64,000 bases of DNA from Siderastrea radians (GCA_964017195.1 OZ024888.1:14685701-14749700); one strand, 5' to 3'. Shown: positions 32,210-43,445, numbered from the stretch's first letter. The notes: generated by a model not told the origin, from the sequence alone. A program made the numbers and translations.

Positions 32210-34265
32210 ATTAATAGCGGAGCCTGCGGGCAAAGCCCGCCAACGGAGTTCCATTGCTAAGGAAATATGGTAACCTATCAATCCGAGAAATTTTGGTTGT
32301 GACGTAATAGTCACGTGACCGTCCGTCCGTACGTCCGTACATCCGTACATCCGTACGTCCGTCCGTCCGCACACTCTGTGGGAGGGGGAGGGGAGTCCCA
32401 AGACAACCCGACGGGGGCAGAGAATGCCATCTTTTCTTGGCGGGAAATCGCACGGTGCTTTAGGGCAACCGGCATTTTTCTTGGCGGGAAATCGCATGAC
32501 CATCGTCGCTTTTGAAAAAGAGGTTTCTTTAAAAGCTTAAGCTTCTTTAGCATTTAACGATTGCTCGAGAGAAATGAAGTTTTATACTTGACAAAAAAAC
32601 ATCTAATATATATAAATGGAAAGAAAAAGTTCAAAAGAATACTGGTAGAAGGCGAAAAGTTCAAGTTACGCAAGCTGCATTCAAAGGACTTCATCGCTTT
32701 GTTTTCTTCACGGCGGAGAGTTTGCCCTGTTCTAAAACACAACCGAGTAAGGGAAGTTTTTAAAAGGCCTAAGGTACATGATTTCGAGTATTACGATGAA
32801 AGAAATTACGTTTTGAAATGTAAATTTGATTTGTGCCACTAGAAATGTGTTATTTAGAAAACGCGCTCAGATTTGTGACAGATTCTTGAATATTTTGCCA
32901 TGCTCAGCCGATTTCACTCGCGTGGACCGACCTACGATTTTGGAAGTGTAACGCGAATTGCATTTAAGTATAAACATAGGGGTTTTCGAATAAATGTTTT
33001 TCAAAAATGATTTCTCTGTCCATTATTTTGTGTTTGTTTATTCATAACAGTAGGTCTAAGCACAGCCGCAAGACAACTGCACAAGCTTTGCTTTCAATTT
33101 TCACCGTCCGGTCCACCTCTTTGTGCAACTGTCGATTTTCTTGTCCTAGAAGTTTTCAATAGTAATAATCTTTTAAGCGAAGCACTTGTCGGTTTAAAGC
33201 TATTTTATCCGAAAAGCTTCCGAAAACAGTTTTGTGCGTTCCTCAAAGCGCCTAACTTTATATAGGCTTACTTCGCATCCGCAAAACTTATGCCGGCATA
33301 ATAACAATTTAATTAAAGCGTGTTTGGCGTTTCTTTGTTTTGAATCTTGATTGTCTCTAGTTAGAGAACGAAATATAACAGTTATTTGAAAAACTATAAG
33401 CGAAGCAGTTGTCGGTTTAAACCTATTATGCCCGAAAAGCTTCCAAAAACAGCTCGGTGCATTTTTTAAAGCGCTCGAATTTCAGACAATTTGCAGCCGC
33501 AAAACTTATGCAACAGAGTTAAGAATGTTTGGACGGTGTTTGTTCGTTTGTTTTCAATCTCGATGGTCTCAAGTTAGAGAACGAAATATAAGCGAAGCAG
33601 TTTTGAGTTTAAAGCTATTTTATCCCGTAAGTAATGTGTGTTCCTCAAAGTGCTTGAATTTTTTCGCGGCTGCTAAAACCTACGCGACATTTCTTCGATA
33701 AGTTTATTACAAGTGCTTCGAAGCTCCCCAGATCCTTTATTTCGGGTAATCCCAGTAAAATGCCGGTGAAATGTCAGTATAAATTTTTGACCAGACTAAT
33801 ATTTTTATTTAGTGGCAGTTCATGTTATTTGTTAACATCCGAACGCGATGAAGATAACCCATTTAAACAGTCGAATAATTTTTATTTTGTTTTTGTAAAT
33901 GAGCGCCGTTTCAAGTTCATTCAAGCGAACAGCCAATAAACCAAGGAGATTTGACAAGCCTTCACAGTTAATGACAGGATATGGAAACATTGCAAACACC
34001 AAGCTAGACGGCTCGTGAGTAAAATAATCAAGCTGTGCTCAGCCTCTAGAACGACCTTTCGAGCTTGGTTTTACAGAACAGATCCCCAAAATATTGAAGG
34101 ACAATTCGGAACACTTTCAGGCTTTTTGAGAAACACTTTTCGAAAGCGAACGAGCCAAAACAAGCCCCGAAATGTATTTCAGACCGAAAAGTTTCAGGAC
34201 TATTTTTGAGAAACGAACACCAGTTTATTCCTTCGCGGCTCCGCTTTTAGGCTTGGCTAAATCTA
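32210..34265 (+). mobile_element. ~2-kb dispersed element, copy A
   Basis: Begins TAGCGGAGCCTGCGGGCAAA and ends GGCTTGGCTAAATCTATATAT. Copies B (49204-50601) and C (63434-64000, reverse) share the same 3' terminus; A and B share the 5' terminus. Internal features in order: CCGT/ACGT microrepeat (32312-32369); a duplicated TTTTCTTGGCGGGAAAT motif (32430, 32476); a region with CTGTCGATTTTCTTGTCCTA; and about three ~200-bp tandem units starting AAGCGAAGCAGTTGTCGG near 33174, 33398 and 33590. It is inserted in the tRNA-like repeat, splitting AACATTAATA from TATGAAATTC. No coding region is recognised, and the superfamily is not known. Confidence 0.75.
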
Positions 34266-34382
34266 TATATTATATGAAATTCATATATTTGAACTGCAGA
34301 TAAAGATAGAATTGTATGTAGATCATCGCAGTGAAGGTGTTTCAACCTAAGCGGTTGAAAAGAAGAAACCTGAAAAAATTCA

Positions 34383-34456
34383 GGCTTGAACGGGAATCGA
34401 ACCCATGATCTCTGCGATACCGGTGCAGGCGCTCTTACCAACTGAGCTATCAAGCC
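34383..34456 (-). tRNA. tRNA-Thr(GGT)-like sequence, probably a repeat-borne pseudogene
   Basis: Folds as a cloverleaf on the minus strand: 7-bp acceptor GGCTTGA/TCAAGCC, 4-bp D stem GCTC/GAGC with AGTTGGTAA loop, T arm ATGGG-TTCGATT-CCCGT. The anticodon arm CTGCA-CCGGTAT-CGCAG has an A-C mismatch at its top, C instead of T at position 33, and two bases between the D and anticodon stems. Anticodon would be GGT (Thr). Internal A and B boxes are present. The tandem truncated copy and the mismatches argue for a tRNA-derived repeat, not a functional tRNA. Confidence 0.45.
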
Positions 34457-34632
34457 AACTGGGAGCTGGTCAATTGAGAGTTCGTATTTATCCCGTAGAT
34501 GGAGAATAAATGAACATTAATATATGAAATTCATATATTTGAACTGCGGATAAAGATAGAATTGTATGTAGATCATAGCAGTGAAGGTGTTTCAACCTAA
34601 GCGGTTGAAAAGAAGAAACCTGAAAAAATTCA

Positions 34633-34692
34633 GGCTTGAACGGGAATCGAACCCATGACCTCCTCGATACCGGTGCAGGCGTTCTTACCAAC
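34633..34692 (-). pseudogene. Truncated second tRNA-like copy
   Basis: Same sequence as 34383-34443 with a few changes (CTCCTCGATACC; GTTCTTACC). It stops before the D-arm/acceptor part is complete. No cloverleaf can form. Confidence 0.75.
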
Positions 34693-34764
34693 GTATTTAT
34701 CCCGTAGATGGAGAGTAAATGAACATTAATATATGAAATTCATATACTTGAACTGCGGATAAAA

Positions 34765-34856
34765 GTATGTAGATCATCACAGTGAGGGTGTTTCAACCTA
34801 AGCGGTTGAAAAGAACCGCTTAGGTTGAAACGCCTTCACTGCGATGATCTACATAC
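34765..34856. repeat. Long hairpin from an inverted repeat-unit fragment
   Basis: GTATGTAGATCATC…CTAAGCGGTT (43 bases), GAAAAG loop, then the near-perfect complement. The arms are one repeat-unit segment in inverted orientation. Confidence 0.8.
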
Positions 34857-35020
34857 AATTCTATATATTTCTTACTTTGCTAGTTGGGAGAATTTGATTC
34901 AACGTCAACACATTTCATGTCTGGTGATCATTTCCTTTAATCTCATGGCCTACATATTTGATATACTAGTGATATTGTAAGGAGAAATCAGATGCGTGCC
35001 ACTCTTAGGGCTTAAAGGGG

Positions 35021-35870
35021 TCACATAACAACCATTGCGATTTAATCTTCATAAGATTTAACAGCAAAGTGCTTCAATACGCCATGTGAAAATAAATTCG
35101 ATCTTAGGCTAATTGTATAGTCTTACTCGCTATTTTGCTCTTTTATCATATTTATGTATTTAGCCGTACTGCATAGTCTAGTAAGTATCGTCTATTTAGA
35201 TTCGTTTATTTTAACTTTCAGATTCGCATAGCTTTTCAATAATTCGTTTTGGTTACTCGCATTTCGCTTTCGGCAAATGTCATATTTGCAATACATATAA
35301 TTATTAAGCTTTTCAACTGAATCTTTCTTTCTGCATCGTAGTCTTATAAGCCGACAACGTAACCAAACCTGAGTGAGTTTGGCAAGTGTTGTTTTAGTTT
35401 GATTTATCTTCGTTAACGAGTTGCGCACCGCAACTCGGTGGAGGTTACCTAAGAAGTTTTTATTTGAGTCAATTCATTCCCCCTTGTTTGAGCTAAATTT
35501 TAATAGGTACCTTCTGGACTTTCTTGCGAACACTCAACCGTGAACTGAAGTGTAAAATTAGAATTTTTAATAGCTAGCGCTCTCTAGAAACGTTCCGTTC
35601 TGTTGTAGTACTTTTCAGATCTTTATATTACTTGTGGTACTTCATTAACAATAGATGTATATACAAATCATTAGGGGGTTTTTATAACAACCTTTAAGAA
35701 TAAACCGCTGTTGGAACCAAAGTCAAGTTGTTGCTGTCATTGCTGCAATCTACCGTGGTTAGATGTCGAGGCCTACAGAGGGTAATGGCTTTTTCTCCCA
35801 AGCGAGTGTCCTGTTTGGTACTGGTTTCCCCATGTTTTTGCAGAAATTTAGGCGCTTTAGGGCCTTAGTA
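35021..35870. other. No gene recognised
   Basis: A 78-codon minus frame (35192-35428) has no recognisable feature. TAAAGGGGTCACATAAC near 35013 resembles TTAAAGGGGTAACATAAC near 46749. Confidence 0.35.
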
Positions 35871-36154
35871 CAGGGACGGCGGAGCGTATTTTGAAGTGGG
35901 GGGGCTGAAAACGAGCGCCGGAGGCGCGAGTTGGTAGTGGGGTCTGGGGTAGTGGGGTAGTGGGGTCTCCCCCAGAAAATTTTGAAATCTAGAGTCCCGG
36001 AAATCGTATTTACAGCATTCTCCGCGAGATATTTCTTGAAATAATTAGCCTGGATAAAATATACTAAATATGTAAAACAAAATAAAATGCCATCCTCCTC
36101 AAAAGTGGGGGGGCTAAAGCCCCCCCCCAGCCCCCCCCGGCTCCGCCGTCCCTG
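35871..36154. repeat. MITE with CAGGGACGGCGGAG ends, TAGTA flanks
   Basis: CAGGGACGGCGGAG at the left and CTCCGCCGTCCCTG at the right are perfect inverted ends of a 284-bp element. TAGTA is found on both sides (35866-35870, 36155-36159), of which TA alone may be the target duplication. The interior has GGGGGGGCT runs near both ends and GTAGTGGGGT repeats at 35933-35970. Confidence 0.75.
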
Positions 36155-36992
36155 TAGTATAAAGTGCTCTGGAAGTAATAATTTAGATTAGTATTAGTAA
36201 ATTTGAAAAAAAGCTCATCTTTATGAGTCCGCGGTACTTTCCCGTTTGCTCAGCGTAAAAGGAAATCAACGATCGCAATTGCAATAAGGATATTTGTCAC
36301 CAAGTAATCATTTTATCTTGTCGAGGCAGGGTTTAGTGCATGATTTTCAAAAGTAATCATGTTAAGGTCGCCACACGTGGACAACTCGGTCCACGCGTGC
36401 GATTGGAGACGTGGGATATGGCTTATCTTCAAGGACTGATATTAAAGCAAAGACATCGCGAAACTTAAAAGGCAAAAAGTCATTGTCTACCATTTACCTG
36501 GGGAAGCGGTTGGTCCACGGGTCGGAAATTCCGTTCGAGATTTTCGTGTTCCGTTCGTGCAATTCACTCTAATTTACAGAGCCTGTTTGACTATTGGTGC
36601 AGGGCCTGGAAATGGTTGAAAAAAAACACAATGCAGATGTCGTTATGACGCTAAGTCACCATTTTTAGCCAATGACGTGACGTTAGTGACGTCATATGGC
36701 TACTGCTGTAACCTAAAAAATGGGCGATGTCCGTGATGTCTGTCTTCGTTTGTGAGGCCGGGGCGGGGGGCGTATTCTGTGAGATGTTGGAAGGGGTTGT
36801 GCCACCGGGACACTGAAACCTGGCCCTTGCCTCAATTGCGGCACATATCCATACAGCTAATATTATGGGAGTAAGACCCCCGGCTTTGAAGTGTTTTGCA
36901 TTCGCAAGTGTAGATCTACTTCGAATGCCTGGTTTGTGTACGTGAGGTCGGGCAGGATTTTATTCGCGTTGTAGTCCTGTGTTTACTTAGCT
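36155..36992. other. No gene recognised
   Basis: TCTACCATTTACCTGGGGAAGC near 36485 and the following GGAAATTCCGTTCG resemble 8466-8550, so this is probably part of the same repeat family. Nothing coding. Confidence 0.35.
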
Positions 36993-37754
36993 GGCCCCGG
37001 TTCCTGGAAAGCTGATTAGTGTTAATCGATGAAAATTTATCCTTCGGTTAGATTCTCTTCCTGAAAGCACGATTAACACTAACCAAGTGATAAACGAGGG
37101 GTTAAATTTAATTTATTCCACCTAGCGAGGTCGATTAATTCACTAATCGGGGCAAAAACTTGATCAAAACAAACAAAATGGCGGACTTAAATTTTGTGAT
37201 ATTGTTAGTTTAATTGAGTAAGGAAAAAGAAGGAAGGCAATTTATGCTAGATAAATTACTCTCAGCAACTTAAATAACAAATAATTTTGTTGTCTGCACA
37301 AATTCGAGCGGTAATCGACTGAGTTTTGGGCGCAAAAACCTGCAGCGAAATGTGATGGAGCAAAAAGGACCACAAACACGCAAATCGTGTAGTCGAGTTT
37401 CGATTTTAGCATATATTTTAAAACATTATTAAACAATTCCATCAATAGCTCTATAATTTCTATTAAACGGTAACTGATCTGGAAATGTGGCTTCAGTAAA
37501 TAGGATCTTCACAAAGCAGAATTTTTGAACCGATCGTCGATAAAACGAAACTGAAAGCCATGAATTTCGAAGCCATCTTTCATCGCAAACAATAGCGCGA
37601 ATAATCAACTTTTCTCGGAACAATTTGTCGGTTTTGGGTTTCTAAAAAGAATTATTGAATGAAATAAAATATTTATGGCAATTTTGCAAAAGCAGAAGAA
37701 GATGTTTTATTGAAATAACGTAAATATAAGACAAAAATGTTGACGATTAATTAA

Positions 37755-38388
37755 GGTGATTCCATTCAATTGCATTGCGCATCCTTTCTGCGCATCATTT
37801 TCTTGCAGGATTAGCGCGCGCACGTTCGGAACTTGATAGGTTCTTATGAAAATTGAGCTGTTCAGAGAAATAAATGGAAGTTTTCTCTTAAACGAGCACG
37901 GTGACCCCCATTTTTTATTGTATAAATTTTAATGGCATACGCTCGAGTACAATATATTGCGATTTTAAGAAAAGTTAAAAATTCTGCCTTGAGTTATTTG
38001 TATTTTAATGCCGAAAAGAACACATCTTAAGGTGCAGCAGGGTATATACGCACGCAGCAAATTTTTTAATTTACTTCATTTCCTTAATTCCTGTTTAGCT
38101 AAAATAATATACAATGCAAGATAAATGTCTATTTTGTTGAACTGCTCCAATATTTCATTGCAAGCAATGACATTTTAAAGAAAATATAGTTCTCATTCCT
38201 GATTATTAGGGTTTCCCAGGAAAACCTTTCGAGTCGTATGGGTGCTATTAATGGCTATCCATCTTGTGCCAAAACAAGCTCGGTGACCCCAATTTTTCAT
38301 TGTATTTTTGAAATGTTCAAAACATAATCACCAATTGGACCAAGTTTTAGAAAATTTTAAATATTCCTTCTATTTCGATGGAATCACC
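37755..38388. mobile_element. TTAA-flanked 634-bp MITE (nested)
   Basis: Ends GGTGATTCCAT…ATGGAATCACC, with TTAA at 37751-37754 and 38389-38392. The interior repeats CGGTGACCCC(C/A)ATTTTT near 37900 and 38280. Non-coding. Resembles the 31158-31594 element in tip (GGTG) and target, but has a different interior. Confidence 0.8.
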
Positions 38389-38561
38389 TTAAGGCGAAGT
38401 TGTTGTCGTTCTCAAACAATGCAGACACTGAAACAGAGGTTTTTCACTGATTTAAAACAAAAACAAAATGTCAAATTTCTGTACCAGGCGAACAAAAAAG
38501 AAAACAGATAGGCTACAAATATCAAAGACAATTATTCCGCACAAATCAGTACTTTATTGTT

Positions 38562-41396
38562 GAGCCTCTCTATGGGTACCCACGGTCTTCGTTTTCTTCG
38601 CGATTTTTTTGCAAATCTTCGTTTTTTTCTGGAAGATCTTCGTTTTTCGGACTGAAATGGTTTAAACGTTTATTCAGTGTAATTCACAGTTCATAAATAT
38701 TTCACTTCAATAGCAAATTGTATTACTCATGGTTTAAATTCACCAAAAGCAATATAAACAGTTATTGAAACAATAAAGGATTGTTGGATTCTTTGGCGAC
38801 GTTCTGTTTGTTCAGTGCTCTATGCCATTTACGACATTTAAAGACTGAGTTTTCTTTATGCGATCCCACAAGCTCGTAGCTTTAACATACACAACTAACC
38901 TGTTGACTTGAAATGAGGGTTATTCTACCCTTCCACCTTTTTAGCCATGTCAGTAGTACACCATGTCCTCATTTCTCCTTTTTCTAACGCCTCTTTCTCT
39001 GCGGCTTCGAATTTCAGTTGCTTCAATGTCAAGATATTCGACATGCTCGCTTTCAACGGGCACTCTGTTTGCAGCTGGTCATTCTGTTCTTGATTTTCAT
39101 ATTCTACAAACTCTGACACTGCACAAGCGGTTGGGGTTTGGGAGTTTAAAGAGTTCAGTATTTGTGAGTAGCACGTGTCTGTTAAGTGAATAATATCATT
39201 ATTGTCTCGAGTGGTTATGTCAGTGTCACTCAAAGGAAACAGGATTCTACGGCCACAAAGCAGCCAAATTGTTCATCTGTCGTCTCAGTAAAGGAGTACC
39301 ACAGAACATTCATTCGGTCTCATTGGGGTTATCAAATACATCTGATTCCGTCATAGTAATATAGAAATTTGCTCTTGCGATGCCATCTGGAACAAACATA
39401 TGGTATCCCGGCTTGACTGCGAGGACGACTCCCTTTTGAAACAGGACTTGGACAGGATGATGCTCCCCGCTTACAGCTTCTACTAGATTTTCATCTCCAC
39501 ACTGTTCTCCTTCAAAGTGCATTCTGGAACTGGTTACTTCTGCCTGATTCATCTCTTCTGCATTGGCAAATGATGGAAGGGTGCCAGCATCATATTTACT
39601 GATATCTCTGACAGACCGTTGCCGAACGCCACCACAATATTGCCTCTGCCATTCCTGCAGTTCCTGGAGATCTTCGGGCGAGATGGGGGCCGTTGGCGGT
39701 TTGACAGGCCATTGGAGGTTCGCATAGCGCACTGAAGCTGTTGGGTCTGGATAGTGTGCTTTTTTGCGTGTGAAGTAAATGAAGGATGCATTTGTCATCT
39801 TCTTTACTGTCTCCTGTATTGTGGGCATCAGCAGCTGGGCATATTGCAGCATGTACGGCATGGCATAACGACCACGCATGTTCGAATAAAAATGTTCCAC
39901 CACAAGGGTCAGGATTGAAAGAGACCTAAATGCTTGCTCGTAATCTGCAGTTAACTCGCTCTCGTCCACATTGCTGAATCGGATCCTTCCGTTCCTTCAG
40001 GGTGTCAGTGACCCAGGTCACAGCCTCCACGGTTATGTAAGCTAGTGAGCCGTGTGGCCCTTCAGGGTTGAGAGTTGGCTTCTGAACGTGTTCCCTGATA
40101 TTGCTGACAAGTTCATTGAAGTATTGTTGGACCTTGGCCATGTTGGTGATAACCTCATCAAGTCCAACTTGCTTAGTGCAGCCGTATTTGGTCTTGTCAG
40201 AATGTACAGAAAACACCTGAAACATCTTTTGGATGTTTTCCAAGTATGAAGCCAATGCGGATGTTGGAGTGATGATTCTTAGTGTTTGTGATCCTGTGTC
40301 ACACACATACACTGTATGCCCCTCAGTTGCCAAGCAAGTGGGTTGTGCATGACTACTTGATAGCGACTTTCCACTTGCTGTCTTCAATTCTCCATTTCCA
40401 GAAATTACAGTGACCTCACCGTTGGGTGTTAGCTGTTTGACCAGGTTTCGTTTCCTGTCCGTAAAGATCAGATTCGGACCGTCAAAGGCTACGCCATGTG
40501 CCACAGCACACTGATCGTTTGTTATCACTTTCTGTGGCGCCGTACCATCAAGACAAAACTTCGTTATGCCACCAGATTCACTGTGGTCAAGCCCTGACAG
40601 TGCAACCCTTGAAGACATTCTAGATCAAATTTATGACTAAATCGTTTATTATCATTTGTTATCGTTTCTTCATTTTGTCGACTTAGGTCTTGAATGGAAC
40701 TAAAAAATCTTAAGTCGATGATTTCTCCCTATAAAAACAGTAATAACAACAAAGTTGACCAGAAGTGTTGGTCAGTGTTATGCTTACCTTAGCTTTTAAG
40801 CGTTTTTTAAGAGCTTGCAAACTCCCCTGCTCACATAAGGTCGTCCGACACCACCACGGCTTTACAGACGGCGTTTTGGTATCTTTTGAGTTTATCGTAT
40901 AGAGAGAATACTTGACTTCTAAGTCGAAATCTGCCATGAATAAAATGTATTCTGCAGACCGCGAGCCGGCGCGAGGTTAAAGATGTCAAAGATCAGCGAC
41001 ACGACCAACATGATACGAATGAAATCGAATCCAATGGTTAGTGGGTTCTCATTGACGTCATTAATGTCATTAATGATTACTTTTTCAATGGACTATTTTT
41101 GTCGTTTTCTGCCTTGTAATGGCGACAACGGCATCATGTGGTTTCGCGGCAGTGACTGTAAACCACTGTTGACATTGTTGTCAAAATCGCAGTGAAATGT
41201 GGTCAAATGCCAAAACTCAGAAATTACAGATATTTTCTGTAGTGTTTACGAGTTTTGACAGTTTTATATGAGTGTTCAATTTGATCACGCGAATTTAGGT
41301 CAATTTTCAGATCTTCGCTTCAATCTTGAGATCTTCGTTTTTTCCGCGGTGATCTTCGCGTCTTCGATTTCTTCGGAAATACCCGTAGAGAGGCTC
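38562..41396 (-). mobile_element. 2.8-kb element carrying an NHL-like gene (nested)
   Basis: GAGCCTCTCTATGGGTA at the left and TACCCGTAGAGAGGCTC at the right are inverted with one mismatch. ATTGTT is repeated at both flanks (38556-38561, 41397-41402). GATCTTCG motifs cluster just inside both ends (38583-38650; 41312-41372). It carries the broken gene at 38925-40937 on the minus strand. A 6-bp target duplication and an NHL-type protein without a recognised transposase signature do not match a superfamily I can name. Confidence 0.8.
38925..40937 (-). pseudogene. Transposon-borne NHL-like protein gene, frameshifted
   Basis: Minus strand. Exon 1, 40937-40788 (50 codons, MADFDLEVKYSLYTIN…), ends at an AAG|GTAAGC donor. 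The next block, 40618-39926, encodes a repeat-propeller-like segment: HGVAFDGPNLIFTDRKRNL and TCLATEGHTVYVCDTGSQTL are typical NHL-repeat phrases. After about residue 200 the frame shifts by one base near 39985. The frame at 39969-39310 continues with a compact domain containing VVEHFYSNMRGRY and TVKKMTNASFIYFTR, then PSFANAEEMN. A last ORF (39233-38925) is acidic and protein-like (NDIIHLTDTCYSQILNSLN) and may be a terminal exon after a GAG| acceptor. The VEH-F-MR phrase recalls C-terminal parts of transposases, but this is inference. The location inside a delimited element says it is the element's own gene, now broken and probably missing a central part. Confidence 0.7.
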
Positions 41397-41730
41397 ATTG
41401 TTATCATTTTTCCGAGAGGCAAGTCTTGCTTTGTAAACTTAAAGTGCCACTGGGACCAGAATTTTGGTGTTCCATATTTTTGCATTTTTGAAAATAGTCT
41501 GTGGTTGTTAGTCACCATACCAAATTTCAACTCATTACGACGACTGGAAGTCGCTTTTTTCGTACGGTTTTTGTCGACAGTTTATGGCCGCCAGCTCCGG
41601 GAAGCTGGCTTGCGAATTAGCGGAAGTGACGTTAGAGGCTCACCTCAAACCTAGTACCTTCATACGGTTACTTGCCGCGGGAAATTTAACTGTCGTCGAG
41701 GGAAGATTTCCTGCCAACTGTTTGCTGTAG

Positions 41731-42051
41731 GGCCTTGAAATTTCCGTTGCTGCAGCAGTTATAAAGGGTATTACTTGTGTTGCACAATGCTACAACAATA
41801 AATCCAACCACCGAGCTGGTATTTCGCTTCATCAAAGCCTTGCGAGCGGACCCGCAATGGAAAAATGGATAATGTTCGTACTCACACACAGTGCAAATTT
41901 CAACCCGAGAGGTATTTTTGTCGGCTGTTCTGATCACTTCACGGACGAGTGTTTCCAGAGGGCTGTTCATGTCGAAGGATCCCAGTGGTCGATTATTCCA
42001 TTGTCCATTCCAACTATATGGAAAAAAAGATCCGGAAAAACGAGACGAAAG
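41731..42051 (+). pseudogene. THAP zinc-finger exon of a Kolobok-like transposase
   Basis: One frame runs from after a TAG at 41728 to an AAG|GTACCT donor at 42051. It reads ITCVAQCYNNKSNHRAGISL, later KWIMFVLTHSANF, then GCSDHFTDECF and SIPTIWKKR. This is a THAP C2CH finger (C-x3-C … C-x2-H) with the closing AVPTIF-like motif; basic residues (KRSGKTRRK) follow. No ATG lies upstream in frame. ATA at 41761 sits where a start Met would be expected, so the start is probably lost, or the exon is internal (an AG precedes near 41754). The downstream catalytic exons were not recognised. Confidence 0.75.
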
Positions 42052-42667
42052 GTACCTAATCTTAACGCAGTTGAAGTGATAGTTTGTTTCTTTTTTAACG
42101 CATCCACCATTGTGCAAAACTTATTTTCTCTTAACGTATTTTAAAATTTATTTTGCTTGTGAAAAACCCTTTCAGTTCTGCCGTCTGCTAGCGCGAAGAT
42201 CTTCGGCGTAGTCCTTATAAAATGCATCCTGGGCGAATGCAGGACCGCCGCGATTAAGCCAATAGTTTGTATTGCTTAGCTTTTTTTTTTTTTTTTTAAA
42301 TTCCGCATGTGTTAATTTCAAAGCAGTAATCGCTTAGAAGCATGGTCATTTATTTTATAGCATACCATCCTGAATGTCGAGGAACTGTTCTCCTTATTCC
42401 CTGTCGGTGAAGAGTCGATTGACATTATTGTTCGAAATATATAAGCTTAAAGGCTTCAACAGGTCGTCTCGTCTTGCGTGAAAATTTAAGTTGGGAAAAA
42501 ATATCACACACCACTATTTGTCTAAGGGATTTACAATGTTATATTTCTTTTAACTGTCATAGCAGTCTTAGTAAATGAACTACCAAGAAAAGTGATTAGA
42601 TATCAAGTTATTATTTTTACGCAATGAATAAAGCAAGTGAAAGCTTCGTTTTCTTGGCGGTCCGCAT

Positions 42668-43237
42668 GTGGTTGTTGAGCAGCAGAAAATTTTCCTTGTG
42701 GCTTTGCTTTGCACTACACCTGAATATTTACATTCCGGTCACACAAGGCCTCCAGTTCATAAACAAAGGTCTTCGTTTATTTCACTTTTTCGGCTCAAGT
42801 TAAGAATTCTACAAAAACTGTTCAAAATATTTAGAAACGCCAAGCACTTGTGTTTCAATGCATTAAGCGACCACTGTGACTGCCAGATGACTACAGTATT
42901 ACGGGTCTTCAAGAAAGTTTCCCATACTATGCTAAGAATGGCCAAAAATCTCAGTGCTTTACAAAATATAATGAATATAAACAACGGCAGACAAAATATA
43001 GCTTCTTTTATTTCTCCAACGAAGCGAACAATAAAATCAATCGACCGATGCCTGAATTCGCGAGCATCAAATTCTAGAGTTTTTATAGGTGTTTTGTCTA
43101 AATTTCCAAAGCTTAAAACACCAGTTTTTCGAATAGCTGGACAGCGATTTGTCCGTTGGATAAGAGTTATCCGCTCTTTGAGCAATTTGTGCCTGAACTG
43201 TAATCACTGTATAGGCATTATTTCACACATATTTTGA
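42668..43237. other. Overlapping long frames on both strands inside the THAP element
   Basis: A 189-codon plus frame (42668-43237) and a 142-codon minus frame (42757-43185, KTPIKTLEFDAREF…, with a hydrophobic stretch) overlap almost completely. At most one is real. The minus frame would fit as a downstream exon of the acidic minus-strand first exon at 43445, the plus frame as a transposase exon. I cannot decide. Confidence 0.35.
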
Positions 43238-43322
43238 ACTCCCGCCGATAAGGCGAGAAAAACAACTTTGAACAGTTTGTTTACAAGCTTATAAGCTCAT
43301 ATCTCCTGACATCAGTTCTTAC

Positions 43323-43445
43323 ATCGTACGGTAAGAAAAATTCTTCATTTGCCGAATGAAATGAATCCTTTGATGCTTCGGAAGCTAAAAACTGTTCCGA
43401 ATCGTAGAAATACTCTTCGGAGGTTTCGCAGCCGACGGTAGGCAT
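43323..43445 (-). CDS. Acidic first exon of an unidentified minus-strand gene in the THAP element
   Basis: ATG at 43445 gives 41 codons (MPTVGCETSEEYFYDSEQ…), rich in Glu, Ser, Asp and aromatic residues, ending at a strong GAT|GTAAGA donor (43322). The upstream 230 bases reach the element's right end, so this would be transcribed inward from the right terminus, convergently with the THAP exon. Function unknown; possibly a second protein of the element. The frame may also read on to a stop at 43281 without splicing. Confidence 0.45.

Larger units (their letters stand above)
34266..34862 (-). repeat. Tandem tRNA-like repeat units (~240 bp)
   Basis: The units share TATGAAATTCATATATTTG, GATAAAGATAGAATTGTATG, TTTCAACCTAAGCGGTTG, a tRNA-like stretch and CGTAGATGGAGAATAAATGA. 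Unit 1 is full. Unit 2 (from about 34521) lacks part of the tRNA-like region. Unit 3 (from 34733) is short and ends in an inverted copy of itself. Frames through the tRNA-like part (MIAQLVRAPAPVSQRSWVRF) are translation artefacts of the RNA-like sequence. Confidence 0.8.
32156..35020. mobile_element. TTAA-type MITE split by later insertions
   Basis: The left part (32152-32208: TTAATCCTTTAAGCCCC, ATATTCTCCTCACTGTTCTC, CATATATTTCTTA) and right part (34862-35020: TATATTTCTTACTTTGCTAG … GGGCTTAAAGGGG) together match the reverse complement of the MITE at 56367-57397. ATATATTTCTTA appears on both sides of the intervening DNA, as a duplicated target would. The inserted DNA is the tRNA-like repeat block plus the 2-kb element. 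Confidence 0.75.

Noticed and set aside
34383..34456. Functional tRNA-Thr gene
   Set aside because: Anticodon-stem mismatch, non-T33, an extra base before the anticodon stem and a truncated tandem copy point to a tRNA-derived repeat. Listed only as tRNA-like.
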